Assembly: GCA_030146605.1 (NCBI GenBank)
Contig: JASLBO010000453.1
Coordinates: 1-14,148 of the forward strand
Length of the DNA stretch: 14,148 nucleotides
Direction: 5' to 3'
Source: Sphingomonas sp.
Lineage (GTDB): Bacteria > Pseudomonadota > Alphaproteobacteria > Sphingomonadales > Sphingomonadaceae
Each line of letters starts with the position of its first letter. Positions within the stretch are counted from its first letter, which is position 1. The notes below the pieces were generated by a model. It worked only from the letters and a program-made list of their open reading frames with translations. It did not search any database and had not been told where the DNA came from. Both the position numbers and the translations under genes were made by a program. Shown here piece after piece: positions 7,084-13,817 of the stretch.

Positions 7084-8154
7084 TCAGCCCATGATTTCCT
7101 GTTCGAGCTTCTTGGCCATCTCTTCGATGTTTTCGGGCGGCCAGCCGGGGATTTCCATGCCGAGGCGGAGGCCCATGCTCGAAAGCACTTCCTTGATCTC
7201 GTTGAGCGACTTGCGGCCGAAATTCGGCGTGCGCAGCATCTCGGCCTCGGTCTTCTGGACCAGATCGCCGATATAGATGATGTTGTCGTTCTTGAGGCAA
7301 TTGGCCGAACGCACCGACAGTTCGAGCTCGTCGACCTTCTTGAGCAGGTAACGATTGATCTGCGCGGTATCGCCGACAGCGCCGCCGTCCTGCGCTGCTG
7401 CCGGAGCGGCCATGCCGATCGGTGCCGAGCGCGCGACCGAAGAATCGTCGAAGTGCACGAACAGCGAGAGCTGGTCCTGGAGGATGCGCGCCGCATAAGC
7501 GAGGCCGTCTTCCGGGGTGATCGTGCCGTCGGTCTCGACGGTCAGCGTGAGCTTGTCATAATCGAGCTCCTGCCCGACGCGGGTGTTCTCGACCTTGTAG
7601 CTGACCTGGCGAACCGGGCTGTACAGGGCATCGACCGGGATCAGACCGATCGGCGCATCCGCCGGGCGGTTCGACTGGGAGGGGACATAGCCCTTACCCG
7701 TGTCGGCGGTCAGCTCCATGTTGAGCGTCGCACCGTCGTCGAGATGGCAGATCACCAGCTCGGGGTTCATCACTTCGATGTCGCCCGAAACGGCGATGTC
7801 GCCGGCCTTCACTTCAGCCGGGCCAGTGGCCGAGAGCTGAAGCCGCTTGGGGCCTTCGCCCTGCATGCGGATCGCGATCTGCTTCACGTTGAGCACGATG
7901 TCCGTCACGTCCTCACGGACGCCGGCGAGGCTGGAAAACTCGTGAAGCACGTTCTCGATCTTGATCGACGTGACTGCGGCGCCCTGGAGCGACGAGAGCA
8001 AAACGCGGCGCAGCGCATTGCCGAGCGTAAGGCCGAAGCCGCGCTCGAGCGGCTCGGCGACGAAAGTCGATTTGCGCCTGGGATCGCCACCGGCCTTCTT
8101 TTCCAGGCCGTTAGGCTTCTTGAGTTCCTGCCAGTTCTTAGGGTTCACCGACAT
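7084..8154 (-). CDS. rpoA: RNA polymerase alpha subunit
   Basis: The alpha subunit dimerises to nucleate RNA polymerase assembly and contacts promoter UP elements and activators. The 356-residue product has the N-terminal assembly domain (about 1-240) with [20 protein letters not shown] and [18 protein letters not shown] Pro/Ala-rich linker follows (about 245-270), then the C-terminal domain with [17 protein letters not shown]; Arg282 corresponds to E. coli Arg265, the UP-element contact. A charged tail makes it longer than E. coli alpha (329). The start at 8154 is preferred over an ATG at 8166 because AGGAAG sits just before it and overlaps the upstream ATG. A 101-nt gap with two potential hairpins separates it from rpsK. 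Downstream is a double-hairpin terminator instead of rplQ. Confidence 0.99.
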   Translation of the reverse strand: MSVNPKNWQELKKPNGLEKKAGGDPRRKSTFVAEPLERGFGLTLGNALRRVLLSSLQGAAVTSIKIENVLHEFSSLAGVREDVTDIVLNVKQIAIRMQGEGPKRLQLSATGPAEVKAGDIAVSGDIEVMNPELVICHLDDGATLNMELTADTGKGYVPSQSNRPADAPIGLIPVDALYSPVRQVSYKVENTRVGQELDYDKLTLTVETDGTITPEDGLAYAARILQDQLSLFVHFDDSSVARSAPIGMAAPAAAQDGGAVGDTAQINRYLLKKVDELELSVRSANCLKNDNIIYIGDLVQKTEAEMLRTPNFGRKSLNEIKEVLSSMGLRLGMEIPGWPPENIEEMAKKLEQEIMG

Positions 8155-8171
8155 GGGCTTCCTCATATTTG

Positions 8172-8246
8172 GGCAGGACGGGGCCATCCTGCCGAGTATC
8201 TGCTGTCCGGACCGGACCCCGCCCTCGGGGCCCGCGAACCGGACAG
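8172..8246 (-). promoter_or_regulatory. Two potential hairpins in the rpsK-rpoA gap
   Basis: The 101-bp spacer can fold twice. One stem is GGCAGGA/TCCTGCC (8172-8178 with 8187-8193). The other is CTGTCCGG/CCGGACAG (8203-8210 with 8239-8246), enclosing an inner CCCCG/CGGGG stem (8217-8221, 8226-8230). Neither is followed by a T-run. They could tune rpoA translation or mark an mRNA processing site; this is inference. Confidence 0.4.
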
Positions 8247-8255
8247 TATTTCGAA

Positions 8256-8645
8256 TCAGACGCGACGGCGCTTCGACGGGCGAACGCCGTTGTGCGGGAT
8301 CGAAGTCACGTCGCGGATCGACGTGATCTGGAAACCGACCGCCTGCAGCGCGCGAAGCGCCGATTCGCGGCCCGAACCCGGACCCTTGACTTCGACCTCG
8401 AGGGTGCGAACGCCGTGCTCGGCGGCCTTGCGGCCGGCGTCTTCGGCGGCGACCTGGGCAGCGTAAGGCGTCGACTTGCGCGACCCCTTGAAGCCCATCA
8501 TGCCCGCCGACGACCACGAAATCGCGTTGCCCTGGGCATCGGTAATCGTGATCATGGTGTTGTTGAAGGAAGCGTTCACATGGGCGACACCCGATGTGAT
8601 GTTCTTGCGCTCACGACGCTTAATGCGCTGCGGTTCACGTGCCAT
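8256..8645 (-). CDS. rpsK: 30S ribosomal protein S11
   Basis: S11 sits on the platform of the small subunit and contacts 16S rRNA near the E site. The 129-residue product has the usual length and order: a basic start [19 protein letters not shown], then [40 protein letters not shown], and the basic end [14 protein letters not shown]. It begins 14 nt after rpsM, with GGGAG about 11 nt before the ATG, so the two are co-transcribed from the promoter at 9162-9190. Nothing is unusual in the protein. Confidence 0.99.
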   Translation of the reverse strand: MAREPQRIKRRERKNITSGVAHVNASFNNTMITITDAQGNAISWSSAGMMGFKGSRKSTPYAAQVAAEDAGRKAAEHGVRTLEVEVKGPGSGRESALRALQAVGFQITSIRDVTSIPHNGVRPSKRRRV

Positions 8646-8659
8646 TGCTCAGCGCTCCC

Positions 8660-9028
8660 TTACTTCTTCTTGCCGGCGATCGGCTTGGCCTTGCCCTTGC
8701 GGGTGCGCGCATTGGTATGCGTGCGCTGGCCACGGACCGGGAGGCCCTTGCGATGACGGAGGCCGCGATAGCAGGCGAGATCCATCAGGCGCTTGATGTT
8801 CATTGCCACCGTGCGACGAAGATCGCCTTCGACGGTGTAGCTGGCGTCGATCGCCTCGCGGATCTGCAGCACTTCCTGGTCAGACAGGTCCTGCACGCGG
8901 CGCTCGGCAGCGATGCCCAGCTTCGTCGTGATTTCCTTGGCCTTCGACTGGCCGATGCCGTGGATATACTGCAGCGCGATAACGACGCGCTTGTTGGTCG
9001 GGATGTTAACACCCGCAATACGTGCCAT
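8660..9028 (-). CDS. rpsM: 30S ribosomal protein S13
   Basis: S13 is in the head of the small subunit and bridges to the large subunit and the P-site tRNA. The 122-residue product carries [15 protein letters not shown], the helix-turn-helix-like [34 protein letters not shown] and a Lys-rich tail ending GKKK. The ATG at 9028 is set by homology and GGGAG about 9 nt upstream; the frame stays open further up, but without family similarity. It is the first gene behind a strong promoter, after two extra genes that separate it from adk. rpsD is absent downstream, as is normal in alphaproteobacteria. Confidence 0.99.
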   Translation of the reverse strand: MARIAGVNIPTNKRVVIALQYIHGIGQSKAKEITTKLGIAAERRVQDLSDQEVLQIREAIDASYTVEGDLRRTVAMNIKRLMDLACYRGLRHRKGLPVRGQRTHTNARTRKGKAKPIAGKKK

Positions 9029-9050
9029 GAATATATTCTCCCAGCTCCAC

Positions 9051-9077
9051 GGGGCGCCGCATGGCAGCCTGCACCCC
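9051..9077 (-). promoter_or_regulatory. Leader hairpin before rpsM
   Basis: GGGGCGC (9051-9057) can pair with GCACCCC (9071-9077) with one G-U pair, about 10 nt upstream of the rpsM Shine-Dalgarno, within the roughly 125-nt leader. It might serve translational feedback, but no known S13, S11 or S4 site is recognised. Confidence 0.3.
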
Positions 9078-9161
9078 ATCTCGTAGCGTTGATCCGAAAA
9101 TGCAGTGGCCCAGCGAGCGCAAAGGAGCGCCGCCGTGCAACCGGTGTTTCGGAAGATGGGC

Positions 9162-9190
9162 GACATATGCAGCCGCATCGGCGCTGTCAA
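9162..9190 (-). promoter_or_regulatory. Promoter of the rpsM-rpsK-rpoA operon
   Basis: TTGACA (9190-9185) and TATGTC (9167-9162) on the minus strand are separated by exactly 17 bp. The -35 is perfect for the housekeeping sigma factor. Transcription would start near 9155, giving a leader of about 125 nt. It is the best promoter in the window and the rest of this 232-bp gap holds no gene I can support. Confidence 0.8.
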
Positions 9191-9260
9191 GCGCTGCGGG
9201 CAGTTTCGCCGGAACTGGATACATACACGAACGTTGCGGGCGCGCCAAGTGGAGGCGGAT

Positions 9261-9485
9261 CTAGCCGCGCGCCCTGGGGCCCCGCCGTGCGGCAACCACC
9301 ACGGCGGCGGTGCCGAGCAGAATGGCGCCAACCATTCCTCCGATTGCGAGCAGCCCCGCCGGAGTCACCTCGACCTCGGCGGTCGCCGAGAAGCGCTCGC
9401 CGAACTGGAGCCGGGTCGCGGCGCGTTGCGGCGCGGCAAATCCGCCCGCCTGGGAGGTCGGCACGATTTGATTGTTGTTGCTCAT
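9261..9485 (-). CDS. Small single-pass membrane protein, unknown function
   Basis: I do not recognise this 74-residue protein. Its N-terminal half is polar ([16 protein letters not shown], then an Arg/Gln/Glu-rich stretch to about residue 40). One hydrophobic helix follows at about 42-66 ([20 protein letters not shown], then VVVAA), and it ends in a basic RRGPRARG tail. The positive-inside rule suggests the tail is cytoplasmic and the N-terminus faces the periplasm. The ATG at 9485 lies 7 nt after the stop of the SRPBCC gene, so translational coupling is likely; GCGAG and GGAG lie just upstream. It is the last gene before the rpsM promoter. The reading frame and helix support a real gene, but its homologues are unchecked. 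Confidence 0.7.
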   Translation of the reverse strand: MSNNNQIVPTSQAGGFAAPQRAATRLQFGERFSATAEVEVTPAGLLAIGGMVGAILLGTAAVVVAARRGPRARG

Positions 9486-9492
9486 GCTCGCT

Positions 9493-9993
9493 TCAACGCT
9501 CCGCGGCTGTTTTGAGGCGAGCCCATTGACCGCCGAGCACGCCGTCGACCGGTGCGGCAAGGCCGGCAAGGTCCGGCCCGCCCACGGCGTAGGTGGCGGT
9601 GAGCTCGGTGCCTGCCCCGGCGGGCTCGAGGGTGATCGTCAGCACCGCGGATACGGGCCGGGCCTGGAGCGGGCCGAGCCCGCCGACCATGCGCAGCGTG
9701 GCACCACCGGCGAGATAGACCACGCGCATATGCTCGACGCCGCCCGTAGCGGTCTTCTCGCACCAGCATCCGCCCGGGCGCGGATCGAGCACGAGATTGG
9801 CGGCACTGCCGCCATAGGTGTGCGCGGCGTCCCACCAGCGATCGGGATGGAGGAGCGTCTCCCAAACCTTGGCCGGCGGCGCGGCGACCGTCAGCTTGTG
9901 CCGGGTGGTGAAGGCCGTTTCGGAGGACTTCAGGACCTCGGCACTGACGGGAGTGGCGCCCGTCAATGCGATGGCCAGCAGGATCGTTCGCAT
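9493..9993 (-). CDS. Secreted SRPBCC (START/Bet v1-like) family protein
   Basis: A 166-residue protein with signal peptide MRTILLAIALTGATPVSA, so it is probably periplasmic or anchored outside the cytoplasm. The mature part looks like the SRPBCC hydrophobic-pocket fold of the polyketide-cyclase/AHSA1 type. It opens TTRHKLTVAAPPAKVWETLL with HPDRWWDAAHTYGG, has the strand pattern GGCWCEKTATGGVEHMRVVY, and ends in a long helix (LAAPVDGVLGGQWARLKTAA). Such proteins bind lipids, aromatics or other hydrophobic ligands; none can be named here. The ATG at 9993 is preferred over 10014 because a very strong GGGAGGGGAGGG (10007-9996) lies just before it and the signal peptide starts there. It follows adk by 37 nt and precedes the small membrane gene by 7 nt. 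This pair is not part of the standard operon. Confidence 0.85.
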   Translation of the reverse strand: MRTILLAIALTGATPVSAEVLKSSETAFTTRHKLTVAAPPAKVWETLLHPDRWWDAAHTYGGSAANLVLDPRPGGCWCEKTATGGVEHMRVVYLAGGATLRMVGGLGPLQARPVSAVLTITLEPAGAGTELTATYAVGGPDLAGLAAPVDGVLGGQWARLKTAAER

Positions 9994-10030
9994 CGCCCTC
10001 CCCTCCCGAGTCATCCCGGAGCGACGAAGC

Positions 10031-10693
10031 CTAGTTCGAAGCGCCGCCGCCGTCGAGGATCGCCGAGATCTGGGCGCCGACCTGGTCCATGTCCGCCATG
10101 CCGTCGACCCGCCGGACGAGCCCGCGAGTCTCGTAGAAGGGCAGGATCGGCGCGGTCTTGGCGCGATATTCGGCCATGCGCGTGCGCACCGTCTCGGCAT
10201 TGTCGTCGGGGCGGCGCTTGAACTCATGGGCACCGCAGACGTCGCAGGTCTCCGCCGCTTTGGGCAGCTTGAAGCGATCGTGATAGCCCGCGCCGCATTG
10301 CGCGCAGGTGAAACGGCCGGTGACGCGATCGACCAGAGCCTCCTCGTCGACCTGCAGCTCGATGACGTAATCGAGCTGGCGGCCGCGATCCGACAGCAGG
10401 CCGTCGAGCGCCTCGGCTTGCGCGGCAGTCCGCGGATAGCCGTCGAAGATCGCGCCATTCCGGGTATCGGCCATGTCGAGCCGCTCGCCGATGATGCCCG
10501 AGACGATCGCGTCGGAGACGAGCTCTCCCGCCTCCATCACGGCCTTGGCCTTGACCCCGGTAGGCGTCCCGGCCTTGACAGCGGCGCGCAGCATGTCGCC
10601 CGTCGAGAGCTGGACCATGCCGCGTTCCGCTTCGAGGCGGCTCGCCTGGGTGCCCTTGCCCGCACCCGGAGGGCCCAACAGGATGATGTTCAT
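10031..10693 (-). CDS. adk: Adenylate kinase, zinc-LID type
   Basis: Catalyses ATP + AMP = 2 ADP in the cytoplasm and balances adenylates. The 220-residue product starts MNIILLGPPGAGKGT (P-loop 7-15). It continues with the AMP-binding STGDMLRAAV, GFIDGYPRT-type FDGYPRTAAQ (about 83-92) and VTGRFTC, then the LID. The LID carries two Cys-X2-Cys pairs (Cys130/133 and Cys150/153), indicating a structural zinc site, and RRPDDN follows. The ATG at 10693 is preferred over an in-frame TTG at 10705 because GGGGAG lies 4 nt before it. It lies 100 nt after secY, the usual position in many bacteria, and continues into the SRPBCC gene. Confidence 0.99.
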   Translation of the reverse strand: MNIILLGPPGAGKGTQASRLEAERGMVQLSTGDMLRAAVKAGTPTGVKAKAVMEAGELVSDAIVSGIIGERLDMADTRNGAIFDGYPRTAAQAEALDGLLSDRGRQLDYVIELQVDEEALVDRVTGRFTCAQCGAGYHDRFKLPKAAETCDVCGAHEFKRRPDDNAETVRTRMAEYRAKTAPILPFYETRGLVRRVDGMADMDQVGAQISAILDGGGASN

Positions 10694-10793
10694 GCGGCTC
10701 CCCAAAACCGTTCGTGCTGCGCGCGTCGAAGCACCGTTTTTTCAATCGTAGCGATAAGTGCCGCCCTTCGCCAAGCTCGGGGCGACGACGACC

Positions 10794-12155
10794 TCAGCGC
10801 ATGCGGCCCTTCAGCTTCGCCTTCTTGATCAGATCGCCATATTGATGCGCGAGCAAATGCGACTGGATCTGCGTCACCGTGTCCATCGTCACGTTGACCA
10901 CGATCAGCAGGCTGGTGCCGCCCATCAGGAACGGGATGCCCATCGCCGAGACCAGATATTCGGGCAGCAGGCAGATGATCGTCAGATAGGCCGCGCCGAT
11001 CACGGTGATGCGGGTCAGCACGTAATCGAAATAGGTCTCGGTGTTCTTGCCGGGACGGATGCCGGGGATGAACCCGCCATGCCGCTTGAGATTGTCCGCG
11101 GTTTCTTCCGGGTTGAACACCACGGCGGTGTAGAAGAACGAGAAGAAGATGATGCCCGCGGCATAGAGCGCCATGTAGACCGGCGAGCCGTGGCGCAGCC
11201 AGGTGTTGAGGCTGATCACGAAATCGCCCCATGTGCTCTCACCCGCGGTCATGTTGCCGGCGAACTGCGTGATCGTCAGCGGCAGCAGCAGCAGCGACGA
11301 GGCGAAGATCGGAGGGATCACGCCGGCGGTGTTGAGCTTGAGCGGCAGATGGCTGCGCTCGGCCTGCACCCCGCGCGCGGTCTGGCGCTTGGGGTACTGG
11401 ATCAGGATGCGGCGCTGGGCGCGCTCCATGAAGCAGATGAACAATACGATCGCGCAGACCGCGAAGAGGATCAGGATCAGGCGCAGCGGATCGATCGTGC
11501 CGGTGCGGCCGCTCTCGAACAGCTGGACGGCGGTCATCGGGAGATGCGCGACGATGCCCGCCATGATGATCAGCGAGATGCCGTTGCCGACGCCGCGGCT
11601 GGTGATTTGCTCACCGAGCCACATCAGGAACAGGGTGCCGCCGACGAGGCTGATCACCGCACCGACGCGGAACAGCAGGCCGGGTTCGATCACTGCCTGC
11701 AGGCCCTGGCTGGCGCCGAAGCTCTCGAGCCCCACCGCGATGAACCAGCCCTGGACTGCGGTGAGGCCGACGGTGCCGTAGCGGGTGTACTGGTTGAGGC
11801 GCTTGCGGCCGCTCTCGCCTTCCTTCTTGATCGCGTTGAGCGTGGGGCTCAGCGAGGTCGCGAGCTGCACCACGATCGAGGCGGTGATGTACGGCATCAC
11901 CCCCAGCGCCACGACCGACATGCGATTGAGCGCGCCGCCGGTGAAGCTGTTGAAGAAATCGAGCACGCCGCCCGAGGTCTGCTGCGCGAGCAGATTGAGC
12001 TGGGTCGGGTCGACGCCGGGAAGCGGCACATAGCTGAGCAGCCGGAAGACGATCAGCGCGCCGAGGGTGAACCACAGGCGCTTCTTGAGTTCGGTCGCCT
12101 TGCCGAACTTCGACAGATTGAGGCTGGAGGCGAGTTGATCGGCTGCGGATGCCAT
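10794..12155 (-). CDS. secY: Protein translocase channel subunit SecY
   Basis: The pore subunit of SecYEG in the inner membrane, exporting unfolded proteins with SecA. The 453-residue product has about ten membrane helices. Landmarks are ELKKRLWFTLGALIVFRLLS (helix 1), the plug region with GVLDFFNSFTGGALNRMSVV, LGVMPYITASIVVQL (helix 2), the cytosolic loop RRILIQYPKRQTARG with conserved basic residues, TAGVIPPIFASSLLLLP (helix 7), and helix 10 followed by a Lys/Arg-rich tail ending KLKGRMR. The ATG at 12155 is chosen over the upstream in-frame TTG at 12179; AGGA lies 11 nt before it. It is preceded by rplO with a 176-nt gap containing a hairpin. Confidence 0.99.
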   Translation of the reverse strand: MASAADQLASSLNLSKFGKATELKKRLWFTLGALIVFRLLSYVPLPGVDPTQLNLLAQQTSGGVLDFFNSFTGGALNRMSVVALGVMPYITASIVVQLATSLSPTLNAIKKEGESGRKRLNQYTRYGTVGLTAVQGWFIAVGLESFGASQGLQAVIEPGLLFRVGAVISLVGGTLFLMWLGEQITSRGVGNGISLIIMAGIVAHLPMTAVQLFESGRTGTIDPLRLILILFAVCAIVLFICFMERAQRRILIQYPKRQTARGVQAERSHLPLKLNTAGVIPPIFASSLLLLPLTITQFAGNMTAGESTWGDFVISLNTWLRHGSPVYMALYAAGIIFFSFFYTAVVFNPEETADNLKRHGGFIPGIRPGKNTETYFDYVLTRITVIGAAYLTIICLLPEYLVSAMGIPFLMGGTSLLIVVNVTMDTVTQIQSHLLAHQYGDLIKKAKLKGRMR

Positions 12156-12298
12156 GTGCGCGATTATCCTGGAAACCAAAGCGGCGGGAAAGCGTTCGAC
12201 CGCCCCCGCCGCTCATATAAGTCCTCCGGTCCCGAGGGCAATGCGGCGCCCGCCCCCAGGCCCGTTCGCCGCGAGCTTCTACAAGCCCGGCACGAACC

Positions 12299-12323
12299 GA
12301 GGGCGAGGCCACGCCTCACCCTC
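12299..12323 (-). terminator. Hairpin after rplO, weak terminator or attenuator
   Basis: GAGGGCGAGG (12299-12308) pairs with CCTCACCCTC (12314-12323), 10 bp with one wobble in the transcript, loop of 5 nt, 8 nt after the rplO stop. There is no U-run. It may lower expression of secY and adk relative to rplO. Nothing else gene-like is seen between rplO and secY. Confidence 0.45.
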
Positions 12324-12331
12324 CCGATATG

Positions 12332-12874
12332 TCAGCCCTGCTTGACGCCGGCCTTCTTGGCGGCAATGACCTTCTGCACCGAGCGATGCTTCGCCTTGTG
12401 CTTGTCGGCCGCGGGGACGATCTCGGGGATCGTCACCGAACCGCCGGCCTTCTCGACTGCCTCGATCGCGCTCTTCGACGCGCCGGCAACGGTGAAGTTG
12501 AGCTTGGCGGTCAGCTCGCCCTTGGCGAGGAGACGGACGCCGTTCTTGCCGCCGCGGGTGAGGCCGGCGGCGTCGAGCGCTGCCTGGTCCAGATCGGTCG
12601 CGGTGAGCTTGCCCGAATCGATCGCCTTCTGGATCGCGCCGAGATTCACTTCGGCATAGTCCTTGGCGAAGATGTTGTTGAAGCCGCGCTTCGGGATCCG
12701 CATGTGGAGCGGCATCTGGCCGCCTTCGAAGCCGGCGATCGAGACGCCTTCGCGGCTCTTCTGGCCCTTCTGGCCGCGGCCGCCGGTCTTGCCCTTGCCC
12801 GAGCCGATACCACGGCCGATGCGCATGCGGCCCTTGCGGGCGCCATCATTGTCGGTGAGTTCGTTGAGCTTCAT
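12332..12874 (-). CDS. rplO: 50S ribosomal protein L15
   Basis: L15 is a late-assembling protein of the large subunit with a long N-terminal extension into the rRNA. The 180-residue product begins [20 protein letters not shown], then the Gly/Lys-rich [37 protein letters not shown], and a C-terminal domain with [25 protein letters not shown] basic tail makes it longer than E. coli L15 (144). The ATG at 12874 matches the family start; a GTG three codons upstream (12883) is possible, and the Shine-Dalgarno is weak. Normally rpmD precedes it directly. Here a terminator, an orphan gene, a repeat array and a promoter intervene (12875-13631). Confidence 0.99.
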   Translation of the reverse strand: MKLNELTDNDGARKGRMRIGRGIGSGKGKTGGRGQKGQKSREGVSIAGFEGGQMPLHMRIPKRGFNNIFAKDYAEVNLGAIQKAIDSGKLTATDLDQAALDAAGLTRGGKNGVRLLAKGELTAKLNFTVAGASKSAIEAVEKAGGSVTIPEIVPAADKHKAKHRSVQKVIAAKKAGVKQG

Positions 12875-12924
12875 GTCGTGCACTCGCTTTCGCTTTTGTC
12901 GCGCGGATGGAAATGGAAGCGGGG

Positions 12925-12953
12925 CGCATAGCGGCGGGCTGGGGATTTGTCAC
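12925..12953 (-). promoter_or_regulatory. Candidate promoter for rplO-secY-adk
   Basis: GTGACA (12953-12948) and TATGCG (12930-12925) on the minus strand are exactly 17 bp apart. The -35 is one base off TTGACA, and the -10 shares TATG with the rpsM promoter in this window. It predicts a leader of about 45 nt before rplO. A promoter is needed here because a terminator follows rpmD. The 11-bp array lies 90 bp upstream. Confidence 0.6.
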
Positions 12954-13043
12954 CCCTTATGTTGCCGCGCCGGCCTGCGGCGGCAGGTTCGGGGCCGAGC
13001 CCGGTTGACATGGTTGACGCACTTCGCGGGTTTTGTCCCCTAC

Positions 13044-13197
13044 GCGACGGCAAGGCGACGGCGATGCGTCTGCGACGCGACACCTGTGCGTCACCGGCGC
13101 GACACTTGCGCCACAGCCGCGCGACTTGCACGCGCCACATACGCGACCCTCAGGCGACAGGATCGCGACACGCAGGGAACGGCAAGGCGACGGGGCG
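13044..13197. repeat. Tandem array of fourteen 11-bp units, GCGAC plus 6 variable bases
   Basis: Starting at 13044 a GCGAC-like pentamer recurs every 11 bp for 14 units. Nine are exact: 13044, 13055, 13077, 13099, 13121, 13143, 13154, 13165 and 13187. The others are GCGTC (13066, 13088), GCCAC (13110), GCGCC (13132) and GGAAC (13176). Position 1 (G) and position 5 (C) are invariant; positions 2-4 are kept in 13, 12 and 11 of 14 units. The other 6 bases vary, apart from a mild A/G then C/G bias. The 15-mer ACGGCAAGGCGACGG occurs at both ends (13047-13061, 13179-13193), 132 bp or exactly 12 periods apart. On the minus strand the core reads GTCGC. It lies between the orphan gene and the rplO promoter, one pentamer per DNA helical turn. 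Confidence 0.9.
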
Positions 13198-13243
13198 TTG
13201 CGCTACCGGGTGAATTGCCGCCTGAACGATCTAACGCGCAGGA

Positions 13244-13423
13244 TCAGGCGCCGTTGATCTTCTGCCCGGCGTTATCCCCTTCGTCGGGCGACTTCTTTTT
13301 GGCCGTCTTCTTGGCACCAGCGTCAGACCCGCCGCCGCGTCCAGTGCCGAGGCTGCCACGGGCTCCGTCGCCGCCTTTGGTCGTAATCGCCCCCGGGTTA
13401 CCGCCCGCGCCCTTCTGTGCCAC
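13244..13423 (-). CDS. Small basic Gly/Lys-rich protein, unknown function
   Basis: I do not recognise this 59-residue protein. It is low in complexity and hydrophilic: a Gly-rich N-terminal half (MAQKGAGGNPGAITTKGGDG, then ARGSLGTGRGGG), a Lys cluster AKKTAKKKS, and an acidic/polar end DEGDNAGQKINGA. No membrane segment or signal peptide is present; the composition suits an unstructured nucleic-acid-binding tail. The GTG at 13423 is preferred because a perfect GGAGG (13434-13430) lies 6 nt before it. An ATG at 13483 in the same frame has no Shine-Dalgarno and would place that GGAGG inside the gene. It sits alone after the rpmD terminator and before the 11-bp array. No good promoter was seen between 13435 and 13575, which otherwise holds nothing I can support. 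Confidence 0.6.
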   Translation of the reverse strand: MAQKGAGGNPGAITTKGGDGARGSLGTGRGGGSDAGAKKTAKKKSPDEGDNAGQKINGA

Positions 13424-13567
13424 GCTCGACCTCCATACTCGATCCCCCGGAAACTCTCCTTCCGACAGCAGGGTTCCCAGCATTTTTAATCACTTAGGTT
13501 AGATTGCAGGATCGCTGGGACGGTGCGGGAGGCTTCAGTGCGCTCCGGACACCTGGCCGTCGATACT

Positions 13568-13603
13568 CCAACGAAAAGGGGCGGTAGTTGCCTACCGCCC
13601 CTT
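13568..13603 (-). terminator. Intrinsic terminator after rpmD
   Basis: A perfect 12-bp stem, AAGGGGCGGTAG (13576-13587 on plus) with CTACCGCCCCTT (13592-13603), closes a GCAA loop in the minus-strand transcript and is followed by UUCGUU. It begins 28 nt after the rpmD stop. A strong terminator here, inside what is normally one continuous operon, separates rpsE-rpmD from rplO-secY. Confidence 0.9.
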
Positions 13604-13631
13604 CTCTATCTTGCTCGGGTAAGACGAAGGC

Positions 13632-13811
13632 TCAGCCCTCGACGACCTCCACCATGTGCTGCACCTTGCGGATCATGCCGCGGACCTCGGGGCTGTCCTG
13701 CAGCTCCGAGACGCGGTGCATCTTGTTGAGGCCGAGGCCGATCAGCGTTGCGCGCTGGTCGGCTTTGCGGCGGATCGGCGAACCGGTCTGCTTGATCTTG
13801 ATGGTTGCCAT
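13632..13811 (-). CDS. rpmD: 50S ribosomal protein L30
   Basis: L30 is a small large-subunit protein. The 59-residue product, the usual length, reads [20 protein letters not shown], then [18 protein letters not shown] and the end [16 protein letters not shown]; the IGLGLNKM(H/N) core is diagnostic. The ATG at 13811 is 6 nt after the rpsE stop, and its GGAG Shine-Dalgarno (13824-13821) overlaps the last rpsE codons, so the two are translationally linked. It is followed by a strong terminator rather than by rplO. Confidence 0.97.
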   Translation of the reverse strand: MATIKIKQTGSPIRRKADQRATLIGLGLNKMHRVSELQDSPEVRGMIRKVQHMVEVVEG

Positions 13812-13817
13812 GATCGA

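Noticed and set aside
6934..8466. 510-codon plus-strand ORF antisense to rpoA
   Set aside because: Same reason: shadow of RpoA and S11 on the other strand.
10758..12659. 633-codon plus-strand ORF antisense to secY and part of rplO
   Set aside because: Composition is His/Asp/Arg/Gln-rich shadow sequence with no recognisable domain, while the minus strand encodes well-conserved SecY.
13003..13018. Direct repeat GGTTGAC-AT-GGTTGAC as a plus-strand -35 pair
   Set aside because: No -10 at suitable spacing and no plus-strand gene downstream; may be incidental, though it lies between the array and the rplO promoter.
13044..13197. CRISPR array
   Set aside because: Conserved element is only 5 bp with 6-bp spacers; CRISPR repeats are over 20 bp with spacers of about 30 bp, and no cas genes are present.
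12947..13213. 88-codon plus-strand ORF running through the 11-bp array
   Set aside because: The 11-bp period shifts frame every unit, so the peptide is just the array read in rotation; no ribosome-binding site and no homology features.
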